Source of the DNA: Pyronema omphalodes
Lineage: Eukaryota; Ascomycota; Pezizomycetes; Pezizales; Pyronemataceae
Assembly (NCBI GenBank): GCA_024516155.1
Contig: JAJJXM010000053.1
Location: forward strand, 124,001-188,000
Reading direction: 5' to 3'
Length of the DNA stretch: 64,000 bases
Shown: positions 10,082-19,767 of the stretch, one piece after another
How the letters are laid out: the number at the start of each line of letters is the position of its first letter
Position numbering within the stretch: position 1 is the stretch's first letter
Program-made: the position numbers and the translations under genes
Notes under the pieces: model-generated
Databases searched by the model: none
Told to the model about the DNA's origin: nothing
What the model saw: only the letters and a program-made list of their open reading frames with translations

Positions 10082-11833
10082 ATGCCCCGCTTTGGGGATA
10101 TCGCCTCCCCGCGTAGGATCGCACCCTACCGGGGCCGCCTGCAGTCTCCCCTCGGTGTACGCAGCCAAACCGACGAGGAAATCTTCGCAACCCCCCTTCG
10201 CGTCTCGAGCCACGAGATGCAATCCCCGCAGTCCCCAACCCCCATGCGCATCATTGCCCCTCCCCAAGAAGGAGCACGCAAGAGACCAAACGCTGGAGGA
10301 ACCCAGGAAGACACCGCGTCGCATGCTCACCGCGAACGCCGTTCTGATGATGTAGCCCGCATATCGTCAATCCTAAATGTTGACTACATAAGCAACCTTG
10401 GAATACGCCTCGAAGAGCTGGAAGATCGCATCCCCGCGCTGGAATCCGAGGTGCGCCACCTCCGCAGCGTAAATCGTGAACTCCAGGCCCAACTCCAAGC
10501 GGTGCGGGCCCTCAAGACCCCCGCTGTCCCCCGAGCGCCGCCCATCGCCGCCCCGGCCCCCCGCAAACCCCCACCAGTGGCCGTCCAACCCACTGCTGCG
10601 CAAACATATGCAGCAGCATCCAGTGTACACCTCCCGCCCCAGCCTCCCCCACAGGAATGGACCGCCCACCAGTCCCGTCGCTCCAAAAAACTCCAACAGA
10701 AAGCCGCAAATCCATACGCTCCGGCACAGAATCTCCCAACTGAGGTACGCCGCATTGTTTTCACCCGTCGTGAAGCCGCACCAGCATCAAAACAAGTGGA
10801 TGAAGCGTTCACCGCAGCCATCAACAACTGCCTGTGGTTCAAGAACGCTCCCCAATTCCACCGCATCCTAAAAGTCGCCCGCAATGCCAAAGGCCCCATC
10901 ACCGCCGCAACAGTCCCCGGTGTGGATGCAGCAACCCTCTTAGGACTGTACCGCAAGGACATCCTCAACGCCGTGCGTGAGGTCGATAGTGAGGTTACGG
11001 GAGTTGAGGAACTCGACCGCTGGGTTTGTCTGAAAGTCCACGGCGTCCCGCTGGATCGCTTCATGGGTGAGGGCTCTCAAGGCGTCCAACGCCTCCAAAT
11101 CGAGGTACAAGCAAACCACGCTGGTGTGGAAGTGCTGCCCAACATCAGGTGGTTAGGCAAAACGGAGACAGTCCGAGCCCGCTATGCCAATGGCGAAATC
11201 CAGAGCTCCTCCGCCGTCTTCTTCGTACGCAGCTCCGCCGCCGCGAAAATGCTAATCTCGAAAGGTGTATTGCTGGGCAGCAGACGTCACCGCGCGGAGA
11301 TGTACGTCTCCGAAGGGCCTGACAGCCAGTGTTCTGGATGCCTCAAATGGGGCCACATGCGCGAACGCTGCTCAACGCCAACAATTTTCCGATGCGTCTT
11401 TTGCGCAGAACACCATGCCACCTCTAACCACCCCGCATGCGACCTCTCCGATTGCTCCATACCCCGAGGCACAGCGTGTAAACACACCCTGCCTACCCCG
11501 AAATGTGCCAACTGCGGTGGCAACCACTACGCAAACGACCATTCGTGCCCTGACCGTATGGCCGCGGTGGCAGCTGCCCGCCTCGCCAGGATGCCGCGCA
11601 CGGTTCCACCCACCGCAATCGTGACCCGCCCAGCCCTCGAGGAGCCAGCCCCCTCCGTCAACGCTCCCGATACTTCACAACAAGCCCCCGATACCGGCGA
11701 CGCCTCAGCCATGGACCTATCCGATGGGGTCCCCGACTCCTCCTCCATCCTTGCTCCAACGCAAGACACCGTTCTCCCCTCCTCTTCCGAGACGGGGACA
11801 GATGCCGTTGTGCCCCCAGAACCTGAATTATGA
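10082..11833 (+). CDS. LINE ORF1, gag-like nucleic-acid-binding protein
   Basis: About 583 residues. The frame is open from 9887, but the element begins at 9949, so the first ATG belonging to the element is at 10082 and I choose that start. The N-terminal half is proline- and alanine-rich. A predicted coiled coil (around residues 95-145, with leucines and charged residues) precedes a proline-rich linker. The C-terminal part has three Cys/His clusters: a canonical CX2CX4HX4C knuckle near residue 417, a second CX2C-H-C near 438 and a third near 475. Such proteins coat the LINE RNA and are needed for retrotransposition. The stop codon overlaps the ORF2 start (ATGA at 11830-11833), so ORF2 is probably made by termination-reinitiation. 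Confidence 0.9.
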   Translation: MPRFGDIASPRRIAPYRGRLQSPLGVRSQTDEEIFATPLRVSSHEMQSPQSPTPMRIIAPPQEGARKRPNAGGTQEDTASHAHRERRSDDVARISSILNVDYISNLGIRLEELEDRIPALESEVRHLRSVNRELQAQLQAVRALKTPAVPRAPPIAAPAPRKPPPVAVQPTAAQTYAAASSVHLPPQPPPQEWTAHQSRRSKKLQQKAANPYAPAQNLPTEVRRIVFTRREAAPASKQVDEAFTAAINNCLWFKNAPQFHRILKVARNAKGPITAATVPGVDAATLLGLYRKDILNAVREVDSEVTGVEELDRWVCLKVHGVPLDRFMGEGSQGVQRLQIEVQANHAGVEVLPNIRWLGKTETVRARYANGEIQSSSAVFFVRSSAAAKMLISKGVLLGSRRHRAEMYVSEGPDSQCSGCLKWGHMRERCSTPTIFRCVFCAEHHATSNHPACDLSDCSIPRGTACKHTLPTPKCANCGGNHYANDHSCPDRMAAVAAARLARMPRTVPPTAIVTRPALEEPAPSVNAPDTSQQAPDTGDASAMDLSDGVPDSSSILAPTQDTVLPSSSETGTDAVVPPEPEL

Positions 11834-14800
11834 AACCAATTCAGGTTCTACAGCACAATTGCAGGAAGAGCGGTGAGGCTCTAACTGCAATAATGGAGAG
11901 CGGAGTGACGCTGGGAAGCGACGTGGTCCTAATCCAGGAACCCCCGATCTTCCAAGGGTGGCGTCACCCAGCGTTCGACTTCGTCTGGGGAAAGAGGGTG
12001 TTGGTTGGGGTTCGCAAGGACTCTGTCTGGACCGTCCGCCCCCGGGAGGAACTAGCAGCGGAAGGGGAAGGAGACGTCCAAGTCCTAGACATTCTTTGTC
12101 GGGGACTTCGAAAACTGAGGGTGGTCAACGTCTACGACGCTCCTAGAGCATCCGACGGCGTCAGACCAGCCCGGAACATAGCATGGTCACGAATAATCAC
12201 TCGTGACACCGTCATCGCCGGAGATTTTAATGCGCACAGCGCGAGGTGTAACCCCCGCTGCACACAACCCATCCACCACCTCTTCCTCGAAGACTTGATG
12301 GACGCGCATGACCTCCGCTACGTCGGGGATGGAGAGGAAACTCACTCACAAACGGGACAACAACGCCACAGCGTAATCGACTTGGTGTTCGCCACAATGG
12401 AACTCTCTCCGTACGTGAGTGCCCGCACCCTCCTGGACCCGGAACACACAACCACTTCCGACCACGAAGCCCTGGTTTGGGAAGTTACATCGGTAACAGT
12501 GCCGGAAGACTATGACTCGCCCACGAGAGGGTGGGCGGTGAAGGAATGGCTTGAGGACGAGGAGAGAGCGAAGAAAGCGGCGTTAGATTATCGCCATCAA
12601 AGCGAACGCAGACCGCTACTCTCCAGTCGTTGCTCGGAGGAGGAGGTGGAGACAGAGGTGGTTTGGATACGGGAGACCTTGACGGCACTCTTGGACGCAG
12701 ATGCGCGCAAGATCCGCATCACTGCTCGCTCGAAACGGTGGTGGGGCACCGAAATCAAGTCAGCGCGCCGATCATATGGTCGCACTCGACGAGCAGTGAA
12801 GGCAGGCCGTGCAACTCCGGAGGAAGAGAAGGAACGCCGGAATGCATACCTCAGTCTCCAGAGGAAAGAAAAGAGAAGCTGTTGGGGTTCTTTTCTCGAA
12901 TCTGCGGACGGAAATGCAGTCTGGACGGTGCTCCGTACGACCCAACCGCGGGCGTCTGTGATGGTGGGGACCATTGAGGACGAACGGGGAAATCGTGCGG
13001 AAACGGAGGAGGACAAGAGACGCATGCTTGCCGATGTCTCATTCCCACCGCCCAACGAGTATGAGGGAGGTTGGCACTCGAGAGGCCCTGCTGGCGAGGC
13101 TCACTCGTGGGTCACGCAGGAAGTTGTCGCTGCTGCAATCAACCAGCAGAGCGATTCGAAGGCCCCGGGAAGTGATAGCCTGGGAGTACCAATCATAAAG
13201 GCTCTCATGCGGTGGGACCCTGATAGAGTGACCGCTGTCGTCACCCAGTGCCTTCGTTTAGGTTATCATCCTCACGACTGGAAGGTAGCGAAAGGGGTAT
13301 GCATTCCCAAGCCTGGGAAGACGTCTTACTCAAAAGCCAAAAGCTTCCGGGTGATCTCCCTCTTGAGCTGCATGGGGAAATTGGTTGAAAAGGTAGCGGC
13401 GATGATGATCGCAGAGGAGGCGGAGAAAAAGGGGGCTTTTCATGTAGGACAATTTGGAGGCAGAAGAGGAAGGTCGGCAGTAGACGCGGCGGCGGTGCTG
13501 ATAGAAGCGGTGAAGGGAGCATGGGAAAGGAGAAAAATCGCAGGAGCCCTGATGATGGACATCAAAGGTGCCTTCCCGACGGTTAATCCTTACTGCTTGG
13601 TTGCAAAGATGCGGCGATATCACATAGACGGAGATCTCGTCCGGTGGGTTGCGAGCTTCTTGGAGGACCGCAAAGTGGAAATCTCGATTGGAGGAGACTC
13701 TGGACTGGCAATGGACACAAACACGGGGCTTCCACAAGGCTCCCCTGTTTCCCCCGTCCTTTTCCTGATATATATCGCCGATCTTGCTAACAAGATCGAG
13801 TCAGAGCTACCACGCACGGTGGGACTGTCCTTCGTGGACGACGTCACATGGATTGCAGAGGGCAACGACGCAGCAGAAATCGCCTCCACTCTCGCCCGGT
13901 GTGCCCAGCTAAGCCTGCTGTGGGCCCGTCGCAACGCCGTTCGATTCGAGACCGACAAAACAGAGGCCATCTTATTCTCCTGTCGACGCGGTAACCCAAA
14001 CCCCGACTCGCTGACCGTTGATATCCACTACGACGGCGTCATCCACAATGTACCGTTCAACGACTCCGCCGTCCGCTGGCTAGGGTTCTGGCTGGATCCC
14101 AAGCTCACCCTGAACCACCACCACCAGAAGTGGCTCACCCGGGCCCGTCAGCAACACGCCCGCCTCGCTCGCCTCTGCCGCTCCCAGGGTCTACCCCCGG
14201 GCAGCACTGCAAACATCCAACAAGCAGTCGTTCAATCCGTGGCCACTTATGGCGCGGAAATCCACGCTGCTCGTCGCCTTCCCACCCGAGATGCCGGCAG
14301 GTTCTCTCGTCTCCAGCTCCTGCTCAACAAACAGGCCCGCGCCGTTACGGGGTGCCTGCGCACGACTCCCCTGGCCTTCCTCCTCGCTGAAGGAGCCACT
14401 CGCCCGGCAGAAGCCATTGTTCGAGGTCGAGAAGCACGATTCCTATCACGGCTTCTCACTCGGCCGCTCCCGCCGGTCAGCACCGACCCCAATCGCCCCA
14501 CACCGAGAGCCATGGTCATCCGCAACCTCACTCAGCGCGCAGTGACCCGTTCTGGTTTTGCGTCCGCTGAGCCTGTCCACCACGTCGACCCCCATCGTCA
14601 GTGGTGCAACGTCACCATCGCCCCCCGAGCGGAAGCGGAAGCCTACGCCAAAAACTGGAGGACCCTCAACTCCATATGCATTTGGACAGATGGGTCCCGC
14701 ATGGAGGACCACACCGGATCGGGCCTCGTGAGATACGTCGACGGTGTGCTTACAAGCTCTCACCACTACCTAGGCCGTCACACCGAGGTGTTCGACGCCG

Positions 14801-15624
14801 AGCTGTTCGCAATGTACCGTGCCCTCAAAGAGCTCTGGGACAATCGCTTCCTCGACAGGGTCATCCTTAAACCCCCCCCGCTCGTCACCATCTTTTCGGA
14901 TGCCCAAGCAGCCCTCCGACGTCTGGAGTCCGACGAACCAGGCCCAGGACAATCCGTCACTCGGCTGATCACCGACGAGGTCCGCTGGCTACGCCGGAAC
15001 AGCGACATCTCCGTCGAATTCCACTGGGTCCCAGGCCACTGCGGGATCGCAGAAAACGAAGCAGCTGACGCCGCAGCAAAGTTGGGTACCCGCCACCGAT
15101 GTACTGCCCTGCCCCTGATGAGGTGCGACGCCCCCGAGTGCTTGGTCCCCCATGAGGTATCACTCGCCCACCTCAACCGCATAGCCACTGAAACCCGCCG
15201 CGACATTACCAAGCGATGGATATCACAACGAGCCAAAGACAGCCGTTCTTTCCGTCCCCGCAAAACATGGGGCTTGCGCGACTCCCTCCGCTCTCTCCCT
15301 AAGCGCTGCTCCGCTGTATTCCTCCAACTTGCGTCCGGACATGCCCTTATTGGCACCCACCTCGTTCGAGTGAAAAAGAAAGAATCCGACGTCTGCTGGT
15401 GGTGCACGTCTAATGTCCGACAAACCCGGGGACACCTGTTCGGAGAGTGTCACCGCTGGAGGCGTGAGTACGCAGTACTAAAGAAAGAGGTGGATGCCAT
15501 TAAGGGCAGGAGCTGGAGACCACGAGCAAGGCTCAAAGCGGTGGATCTGTTTAGCGACGATCGCTATACGAAGGTGTTGTTGGAGTATTTAGCAGCCACG
15601 GAGATTGGCAGGCGCTACGAATAG
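11830..15624 (+). CDS. LINE ORF2, endonuclease / reverse transcriptase / RNase H
   Basis: 1,264 residues. Residues 1-220 are an APE-type endonuclease with N10, E37 (QEPP), D132/N134 (GDFNAH), D184 and D211/H212 (SDH). Residues about 430-720 are the reverse transcriptase: D577 in MDIKGAF, the GLPQGSPVSP motif (~633-642) and the active site FVDD (668-671), a variant of YxDD. Residues 945-1090 are RNase H with D954 (WTDGS), E991, D1024, H1070 (WVPGH) and D1080. Near the C-terminus a CX2C-X9-H-X4-C motif (C1189, C1192, H1202, C1207) is typical of Tad/I-type LINEs. Every expected catalytic residue is present, so the enzyme should work. It nicks target DNA and copies the element RNA from the nick. 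Confidence 0.97.
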   Translation: MKPIQVLQHNCRKSGEALTAIMESGVTLGSDVVLIQEPPIFQGWRHPAFDFVWGKRVLVGVRKDSVWTVRPREELAAEGEGDVQVLDILCRGLRKLRVVNVYDAPRASDGVRPARNIAWSRIITRDTVIAGDFNAHSARCNPRCTQPIHHLFLEDLMDAHDLRYVGDGEETHSQTGQQRHSVIDLVFATMELSPYVSARTLLDPEHTTTSDHEALVWEVTSVTVPEDYDSPTRGWAVKEWLEDEERAKKAALDYRHQSERRPLLSSRCSEEEVETEVVWIRETLTALLDADARKIRITARSKRWWGTEIKSARRSYGRTRRAVKAGRATPEEEKERRNAYLSLQRKEKRSCWGSFLESADGNAVWTVLRTTQPRASVMVGTIEDERGNRAETEEDKRRMLADVSFPPPNEYEGGWHSRGPAGEAHSWVTQEVVAAAINQQSDSKAPGSDSLGVPIIKALMRWDPDRVTAVVTQCLRLGYHPHDWKVAKGVCIPKPGKTSYSKAKSFRVISLLSCMGKLVEKVAAMMIAEEAEKKGAFHVGQFGGRRGRSAVDAAAVLIEAVKGAWERRKIAGALMMDIKGAFPTVNPYCLVAKMRRYHIDGDLVRWVASFLEDRKVEISIGGDSGLAMDTNTGLPQGSPVSPVLFLIYIADLANKIESELPRTVGLSFVDDVTWIAEGNDAAEIASTLARCAQLSLLWARRNAVRFETDKTEAILFSCRRGNPNPDSLTVDIHYDGVIHNVPFNDSAVRWLGFWLDPKLTLNHHHQKWLTRARQQHARLARLCRSQGLPPGSTANIQQAVVQSVATYGAEIHAARRLPTRDAGRFSRLQLLLNKQARAVTGCLRTTPLAFLLAEGATRPAEAIVRGREARFLSRLLTRPLPPVSTDPNRPTPRAMVIRNLTQRAVTRSGFASAEPVHHVDPHRQWCNVTIAPRAEAEAYAKNWRTLNSICIWTDGSRMEDHTGSGLVRYVDGVLTSSHHYLGRHTEVFDAELFAMYRALKELWDNRFLDRVILKPPPLVTIFSDAQAALRRLESDEPGPGQSVTRLITDEVRWLRRNSDISVEFHWVPGHCGIAENEAADAAAKLGTRHRCTALPLMRCDAPECLVPHEVSLAHLNRIATETRRDITKRWISQRAKDSRSFRPRKTWGLRDSLRSLPKRCSAVFLQLASGHALIGTHLVRVKKKESDVCWWCTSNVRQTRGHLFGECHRWRREYAVLKKEVDAIKGRSWRPRARLKAVDLFSDDRYTKVLLEYLAATEIGRRYE

Positions 15625-15970
15625 GCTGGAGTTGGTGGGCCTGGAGATGGAGATTCACGGGATTGCGGGGTTGTTTTTCTTTTCTCTGAATTCTTTTAGT
15701 GGTTGTACGGCAAGGCGGTTATTGCTGGGCTCAAGTTTGGTGTCACGTATGAGTTTCTGTACGGGGTTTGTCTAGACTGTGTACGAGAGTGTTTTGTTTA
15801 TTTGTGTTTTTGCGGTTGTTTGCTTTTTGCGTATATCTATTTTTCTAACTGGGGAGACTGGGGACAAGGAGATTGGGTTGCCTCGTTAGGCGGTTTAAAC
15901 CGCGAGGACAGGAAAAACGGATACTTAGCTCCCGCATAGGCCTTAGAGGCCTCGATCGGTGTATGATTAA
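15625..15970 (+). other. LINE 3' UTR
   Basis: T-rich 3' UTR between ORF2 and the tail. Its last ~100 bp (cgaggaca, aggcctcg, tatgattaaa) resemble the truncated LINE at 6136-6433 and, more weakly, the minus-strand fragment near 54,240. It may be the site recognised by the reverse transcriptase. Confidence 0.8.
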
Positions 15971-15986
15971 AATCAAATCAAATCAA
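15971..15986 (+). repeat. LINE 3' tail (AAATC)n
   Basis: aatcaaatcaaatcaa. A short pentamer tail instead of poly(A), shared with the truncated element at 6136-6433. Confidence 0.9.
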
Positions 15987-16000
15987 GCAAGACCTTACCA
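15987..16000. repeat. Target-site duplication, right
   Basis: gcaagaccttacca, identical to 9935-9948. Array module C resumes immediately. Confidence 0.95.
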
Positions 16001-16625
16001 ACCTTGCAACACCATTGTAACTTATATTCTACATTAAATAAGAATTTGTTTTCAAAAATTACTGCATCTCCGTTGAATTTTCCTCAGTCCACCCTAAACT
16101 CATCACACCATTGCATCGGCTGCCCCCCATTTCTGCCGTTCGAACCCCATTTACTCTATCCTCCACGTTCCACACCTCCCCTAGTTAAGTCTCAAACTTC
16201 GGAAGCAGACGGTACAGACAGCACCAATGTAAACAGAAGGAAACTTCTGGGACAAACCCTAGGGTATCCGGCGCTGTGACTCGTTTTGATATCTATGATT
16301 CATACTGTAATATACAAGGCGCAAATGTCTGGTAGAACAGTCCAGAATTTAAAGTTCATTCGACGCCAAGACTAATTCGACCAGCAAATTGGATAAAACA
16401 CTTACGGTAAGCTGACAAATAGCTATTTGTGATAGCAATATTATTACAATTCATCTTCTACACTCACGGAACATAAAAATTTAAGAAGTACTGCGTCTTT
16501 GTTGAATTTTTCTTGGTCCATTCTAAGCTTACCATACCATCGCTTCGGCTGCTAACTATCTGTGCCATTTCTGCCGTCCCAGCGGGCCCAGCGGGCCCAT
16601 TTCCTACATCCTTCACGTCCCATAC
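16001..16625. repeat. Module C7 and a partial second C copy
   Basis: Continuation of the array after the LINE, with the conserved C-block frame ending at 16279. From about 16440 a second, shorter C-like segment starts (attattacaattcatcttc) and runs to about 16625, where the array ends. Confidence 0.75.
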
Positions 16626-16840
16626 TTGTGATTCGTGATTCGTGATTCGTGAAGCTCGGGGATGGAGCGGGTGGAGCGGATGGAGCCGACTTTATGGAAG
16701 ATGTGAAAGATGTGAAAGATGCAAAGGAAAGGCGGTTTATCTAGTGTTAAAAAAATAATAAAGTAATAAAATAATAAACTAATCAATCAATTAATGAATC
16801 AATTAATGAATCAATCAATCAATCAACCATTAATCAACAT
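16622..16840. repeat. Array edge, simple repeats
   Basis: Contains (gattcgt)n-like copies at 16627-16653, a short (gatgtgaaa)n run near 16699-16720, and an (aatcaattaatg)n tract at about 16775-16835. No gene is seen. It is the 3'-flanking region of the ankyrin gene. Confidence 0.7.
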
Positions 16841-16953
16841 ACCATTTTCCCGCGCCGAAAAGGATCTCTTTTCATCTATCCCTCAATCAATCTACTCCCA
16901 ACAACATTTATCCTTCAAGCTCCAATCTATAACAAAAAGCAAACCCAAAAAGC

Positions 16954-19767
16954 CTACTTGAACACATCATCAACATAATTATCCGATGTCCAAAGCTCAG
17001 AAAACAAATTAGTAAGAAACTGAGCGGCATATTCATTCTCTTTCTGCTCTGTATTTTTATTTTCATTTCCATTATGCTTCATTTCCTCATCAGCAGCTGG
17101 TTGTGTTTCCTTGTTGGCTTGTTCTATCTTCTCGTTAGCTGCTTCCTTTGATTCATTGTACTCCATTTCTTCTTTAAACATCTGTTCAAAGATGTTATCA
17201 TCATAGTTCGCTTTCTTCTCATCGTACATCTTTTCCTCATCATGCATCTCTTCCTCATCATGCATCTCTTCCTCATCGTACATCTTTTCGTCATCATACA
17301 CTTCCTCCTCATCATACACTTTCTCCTCATCCTGAATCTCTTCCTCAACAGCAGCTGGCTCCATTTCCTCGGCCGTAGCTTCCTTATCCAAATCCAATTT
17401 AGAACCCTCAGAAGCCTGCAATTTAGAACCCTCAGAAGCCTCCAAAGTCCCAGAAGCATTCGTAATTACATCACCACCCGCCTTTCCAAAGCCCCAACAA
17501 ACGCCCCCACCAAGTCCCTTTTCCATATTCCTCCTCGCCGCCTCAACCGGTGTAACACCCTCAAAATCCTGTTCATCAATCTCCGCGCCTCCCTTCCTCA
17601 AGATGTTGACAACACAAAACTGATCCGATATCTCCTTACATTTACAAACCGCATAATGCAGCGGAGTTTCACCATAAACATTCCTGATATTTGCATTCGC
17701 ACCAAACCGTAACAAAACATCCACCAGCATGAATCTACTGGCAAATTCCTCACAGTCTTTCTTTTCATAACTATCTGGACCAAATATTCCCGTTGGGGCA
17801 AGATGCAAGACTGCATAATGTAACGCAGTACAACCTGCATCGTCTTGAACGTTGACTAAAACAGCGGGGGATAACTTCCAATGAGGTTTTAATAGGGTGT
17901 ATTTAATTTCCTTTTCCAGTTTCAATTCTTCGGGTGTGGGGATATAATCACCCGGTTGAGGATTCTTTGTAGCCAATTCAATGAAATTATATTCTTTTTG
18001 AATTTCCAGACCCTTTTCATATCGCTTTTGTTGTATTCCGAGGCATAATTCTGTAAACCCGGCCATTTTATGAAAAGCTGCTCGGTGAAGTATAGTTTCG
18101 TAGCCATATCCTTGAAAGATTAGGGCAGCGTCCATATCAAGTAATCTTTTTGCTGCATCCATAAAATTGTCTTCTGTTTCCTGGAGGGACTTTAGTTTAA
18201 GCATCCATGTCAAGGGGGGTTCTCGTCCTCCAAAATTAACGTCCGGATTGATACAGAAAAACAACAGGTCCAAGATTTCGTTCTGACGTCCATGAGAAAG
18301 AGCGTAATGTAAAGGAGATAATTTTCCAACGTCATCTTCGCTATTAATTGGGCAATGATTAACCTGATTAGAAATGTCAGGATATACTGGATAACACTTT
18401 AGGATCACCTCCACTATTTGTGCATAACCACAGCAAATAGCATAAGTTAAAAGCGAGTGAGGTCTAGCTTTGCAGCTACTCCGTTCCTCATCGGTTCTAT
18501 GCCTCGGATTCGGACAAGGAAGAGGGTGCGAGAATCGTAAATCGGCTCGAAGACCACTTTGTAACAGTGATGAAAGGGTATCGACACGGAAGTTTTTTAT
18601 GGCCCATAAGGCAGGATTTCCTTTACCGAGTTGACCTAGGGGACCAGAATTGTTGACGATACCACGGCGGATAAGGCCCTCAGTATCATCTTCATCATCG
18701 GATTCTGAATCTTGACAATCTTGACCAAAGGCTGGATATGCTTTGTGATAAGCAACAACCGGAACACCTCCACTAGGCGCCTCATTATCCAGTTGATGAT
18801 CATCTTCGGCAGCTATATCTCCACTTTCAATAACCACCTCCTTCTCCTCCTCCGCACCACAATGCTGACTCTCCCAAAGCGGATCACCTTTTAATACATT
18901 CCCCCAAGAATGAAAAAAGCCCAATCTATTCAATCTATCCCTAAAATACGAAGCATTAAACCGAGTCGTAAGACAAAGCGATTGAAGTTCCGGTGCCATT
19001 AGCCGATCACCAATGAGGCCCCAGGTCGACTCCGAGAATGCATGTTTCGGAAATTGTACGTCCTGGTTGATTCGTTTAGGATGGTCCCCGTAACCAAATT
19101 TTGTGCCGTAGAAGCGTTTTGGGGGAGAATCGAAGACGGGGGCAACGGTGGAGTCGAAGACGGAGCCAACGGTGGAGCCAACGGCGGAGCCAGCGGTGGA
19201 GCCAACGGTATGTTTGAAGCTGGCGACCGAGTCCAAGGCGGCGGAGTTGGCGGCGGAGTTAGCCATTGAGTCGAAGTCAGCGTGGTCGAATCCAGCATGG
19301 TCAAAGTCAGGGTGATCGAAGCCAGCATAATCAAAATCGACATGATCAAAGCCAGCAGGACGCAAAGCAGCAGCAGCCGAATCCAAAGCAGCAGTAGAAT
19401 CGAAAGCGGGATCGAACGCAGCATGGTCGAAGTCTGTGGCAGCAGGGTCGGCGATAACCCCAAAGTTAGAATCGAAGACATATTCACCAGTCGAATCCTC
19501 TGGAACTCCGAGTTCGTAGCCATTATTCCCCATTTCCCCAGCATACCCAGCATCCCCGACATCCCCGACATCATGCTCCATCGTACAAGAACTCCCAGAA
19601 TTCGAACTCCCAGAATTCGAACTACCAGAACTACCCTCACTACCAATTTTCGTAAGCCGTTCCAGTTTCGTTGCAGCAGAGAGTTTTTTTTTGGATTTAG
19701 ATAGTCGATGGGGTGGACCAGTTGCGTGGAAACAGGCGGCGGTTGTGGATGTTATGTTTAACATCAT
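16954..19767 (-). CDS. Ankyrin-repeat protein
   Basis: A single-exon frame of 937 residues. Residues ~110-185 are a low-complexity region of repeated FDHADFD-like and GSxVGST-like units. A region near 240-300 (motif WGLIGDRL...ASYFRDRLN) resembles no family I can name. Ankyrin repeats are recognisable near residues 438 (LLTYAICCG), 479 (SPLHYALSHG), ~550 (ETILHRAAF), 642 (CTALHYAVL) and 698 (ETPLHYAVC). They are followed by an acidic repeat (EEMHDEE-like, ~807-850) and a Glu/Lys-rich tail. Ankyrin repeats bind proteins, and the partner is unknown. I took the first ATG of the frame. The acidic and N-terminal repeats are likely length-variable. The neighbour is a same-strand F-box gene upstream. 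Confidence 0.8.
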   Translation of the reverse strand: MMLNITSTTAACFHATGPPHRLSKSKKKLSAATKLERLTKIGSEGSSGSSNSGSSNSGSSCTMEHDVGDVGDAGYAGEMGNNGYELGVPEDSTGEYVFDSNFGVIADPAATDFDHAAFDPAFDSTAALDSAAAALRPAGFDHVDFDYAGFDHPDFDHAGFDHADFDSMANSAANSAALDSVASFKHTVGSTAGSAVGSTVGSVFDSTVAPVFDSPPKRFYGTKFGYGDHPKRINQDVQFPKHAFSESTWGLIGDRLMAPELQSLCLTTRFNASYFRDRLNRLGFFHSWGNVLKGDPLWESQHCGAEEEKEVVIESGDIAAEDDHQLDNEAPSGGVPVVAYHKAYPAFGQDCQDSESDDEDDTEGLIRRGIVNNSGPLGQLGKGNPALWAIKNFRVDTLSSLLQSGLRADLRFSHPLPCPNPRHRTDEERSSCKARPHSLLTYAICCGYAQIVEVILKCYPVYPDISNQVNHCPINSEDDVGKLSPLHYALSHGRQNEILDLLFFCINPDVNFGGREPPLTWMLKLKSLQETEDNFMDAAKRLLDMDAALIFQGYGYETILHRAAFHKMAGFTELCLGIQQKRYEKGLEIQKEYNFIELATKNPQPGDYIPTPEELKLEKEIKYTLLKPHWKLSPAVLVNVQDDAGCTALHYAVLHLAPTGIFGPDSYEKKDCEEFASRFMLVDVLLRFGANANIRNVYGETPLHYAVCKCKEISDQFCVVNILRKGGAEIDEQDFEGVTPVEAARRNMEKGLGGGVCWGFGKAGGDVITNASGTLEASEGSKLQASEGSKLDLDKEATAEEMEPAAVEEEIQDEEKVYDEEEVYDDEKMYDEEEMHDEEEMHDEEKMYDEKKANYDDNIFEQMFKEEMEYNESKEAANEKIEQANKETQPAADEEMKHNGNENKNTEQKENEYAAQFLTNLFSELWTSDNYVDDVFK

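Larger units (their letters stand above)
9949..15986 (+). mobile_element. Full-length Tad-like non-LTR retrotransposon (LINE)
   Basis: A 6,038-bp element with a 133-bp 5' UTR, ORF1 (gag-like), ORF2 (endonuclease, reverse transcriptase, RNase H), a ~360-bp 3' UTR and a short AAATC-type tail. Perfect 14-bp target-site duplications bound it exactly, with no 5' truncation. Both frames are open and all recognisable catalytic motifs are present. It is far more GC-rich than its surroundings and shows no obvious repeat-induced C-to-T mutation. The APE-RT-RNase H order with a C-terminal CCHC fits the fungal Tad clade. It is inserted in the tandem array, and the empty site can be read from the other units. 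It looks young and potentially autonomous. Confidence 0.95.

Noticed and set aside
10384..11064. 226-codon minus-strand frame inside LINE ORF1
   Set aside because: A shadow frame caused by the GC-rich codon use of ORF1, which has clear zinc knuckles.
14778..15407. 209-codon minus-strand frame inside LINE ORF2
   Set aside because: Antisense to the RNase H domain with its catalytic residues; no independent motif.
16775..16835. AATC-type run as another LINE tail
   Set aside because: Irregular aatcaattaatg repeats without a LINE 3'-end motif or flanking duplication.
17242..17712. Plus-strand frame with hydrophobic repeats (MHLFLI...)
   Set aside because: Antisense of the acidic repeat of the ankyrin protein; it only looks like a membrane protein.
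18999..19646. 215-codon alternative minus-strand frame in the ankyrin gene
   Set aside because: A frame-shifted reading of the repetitive FDHADFD region; the main frame continues into ankyrin repeats.
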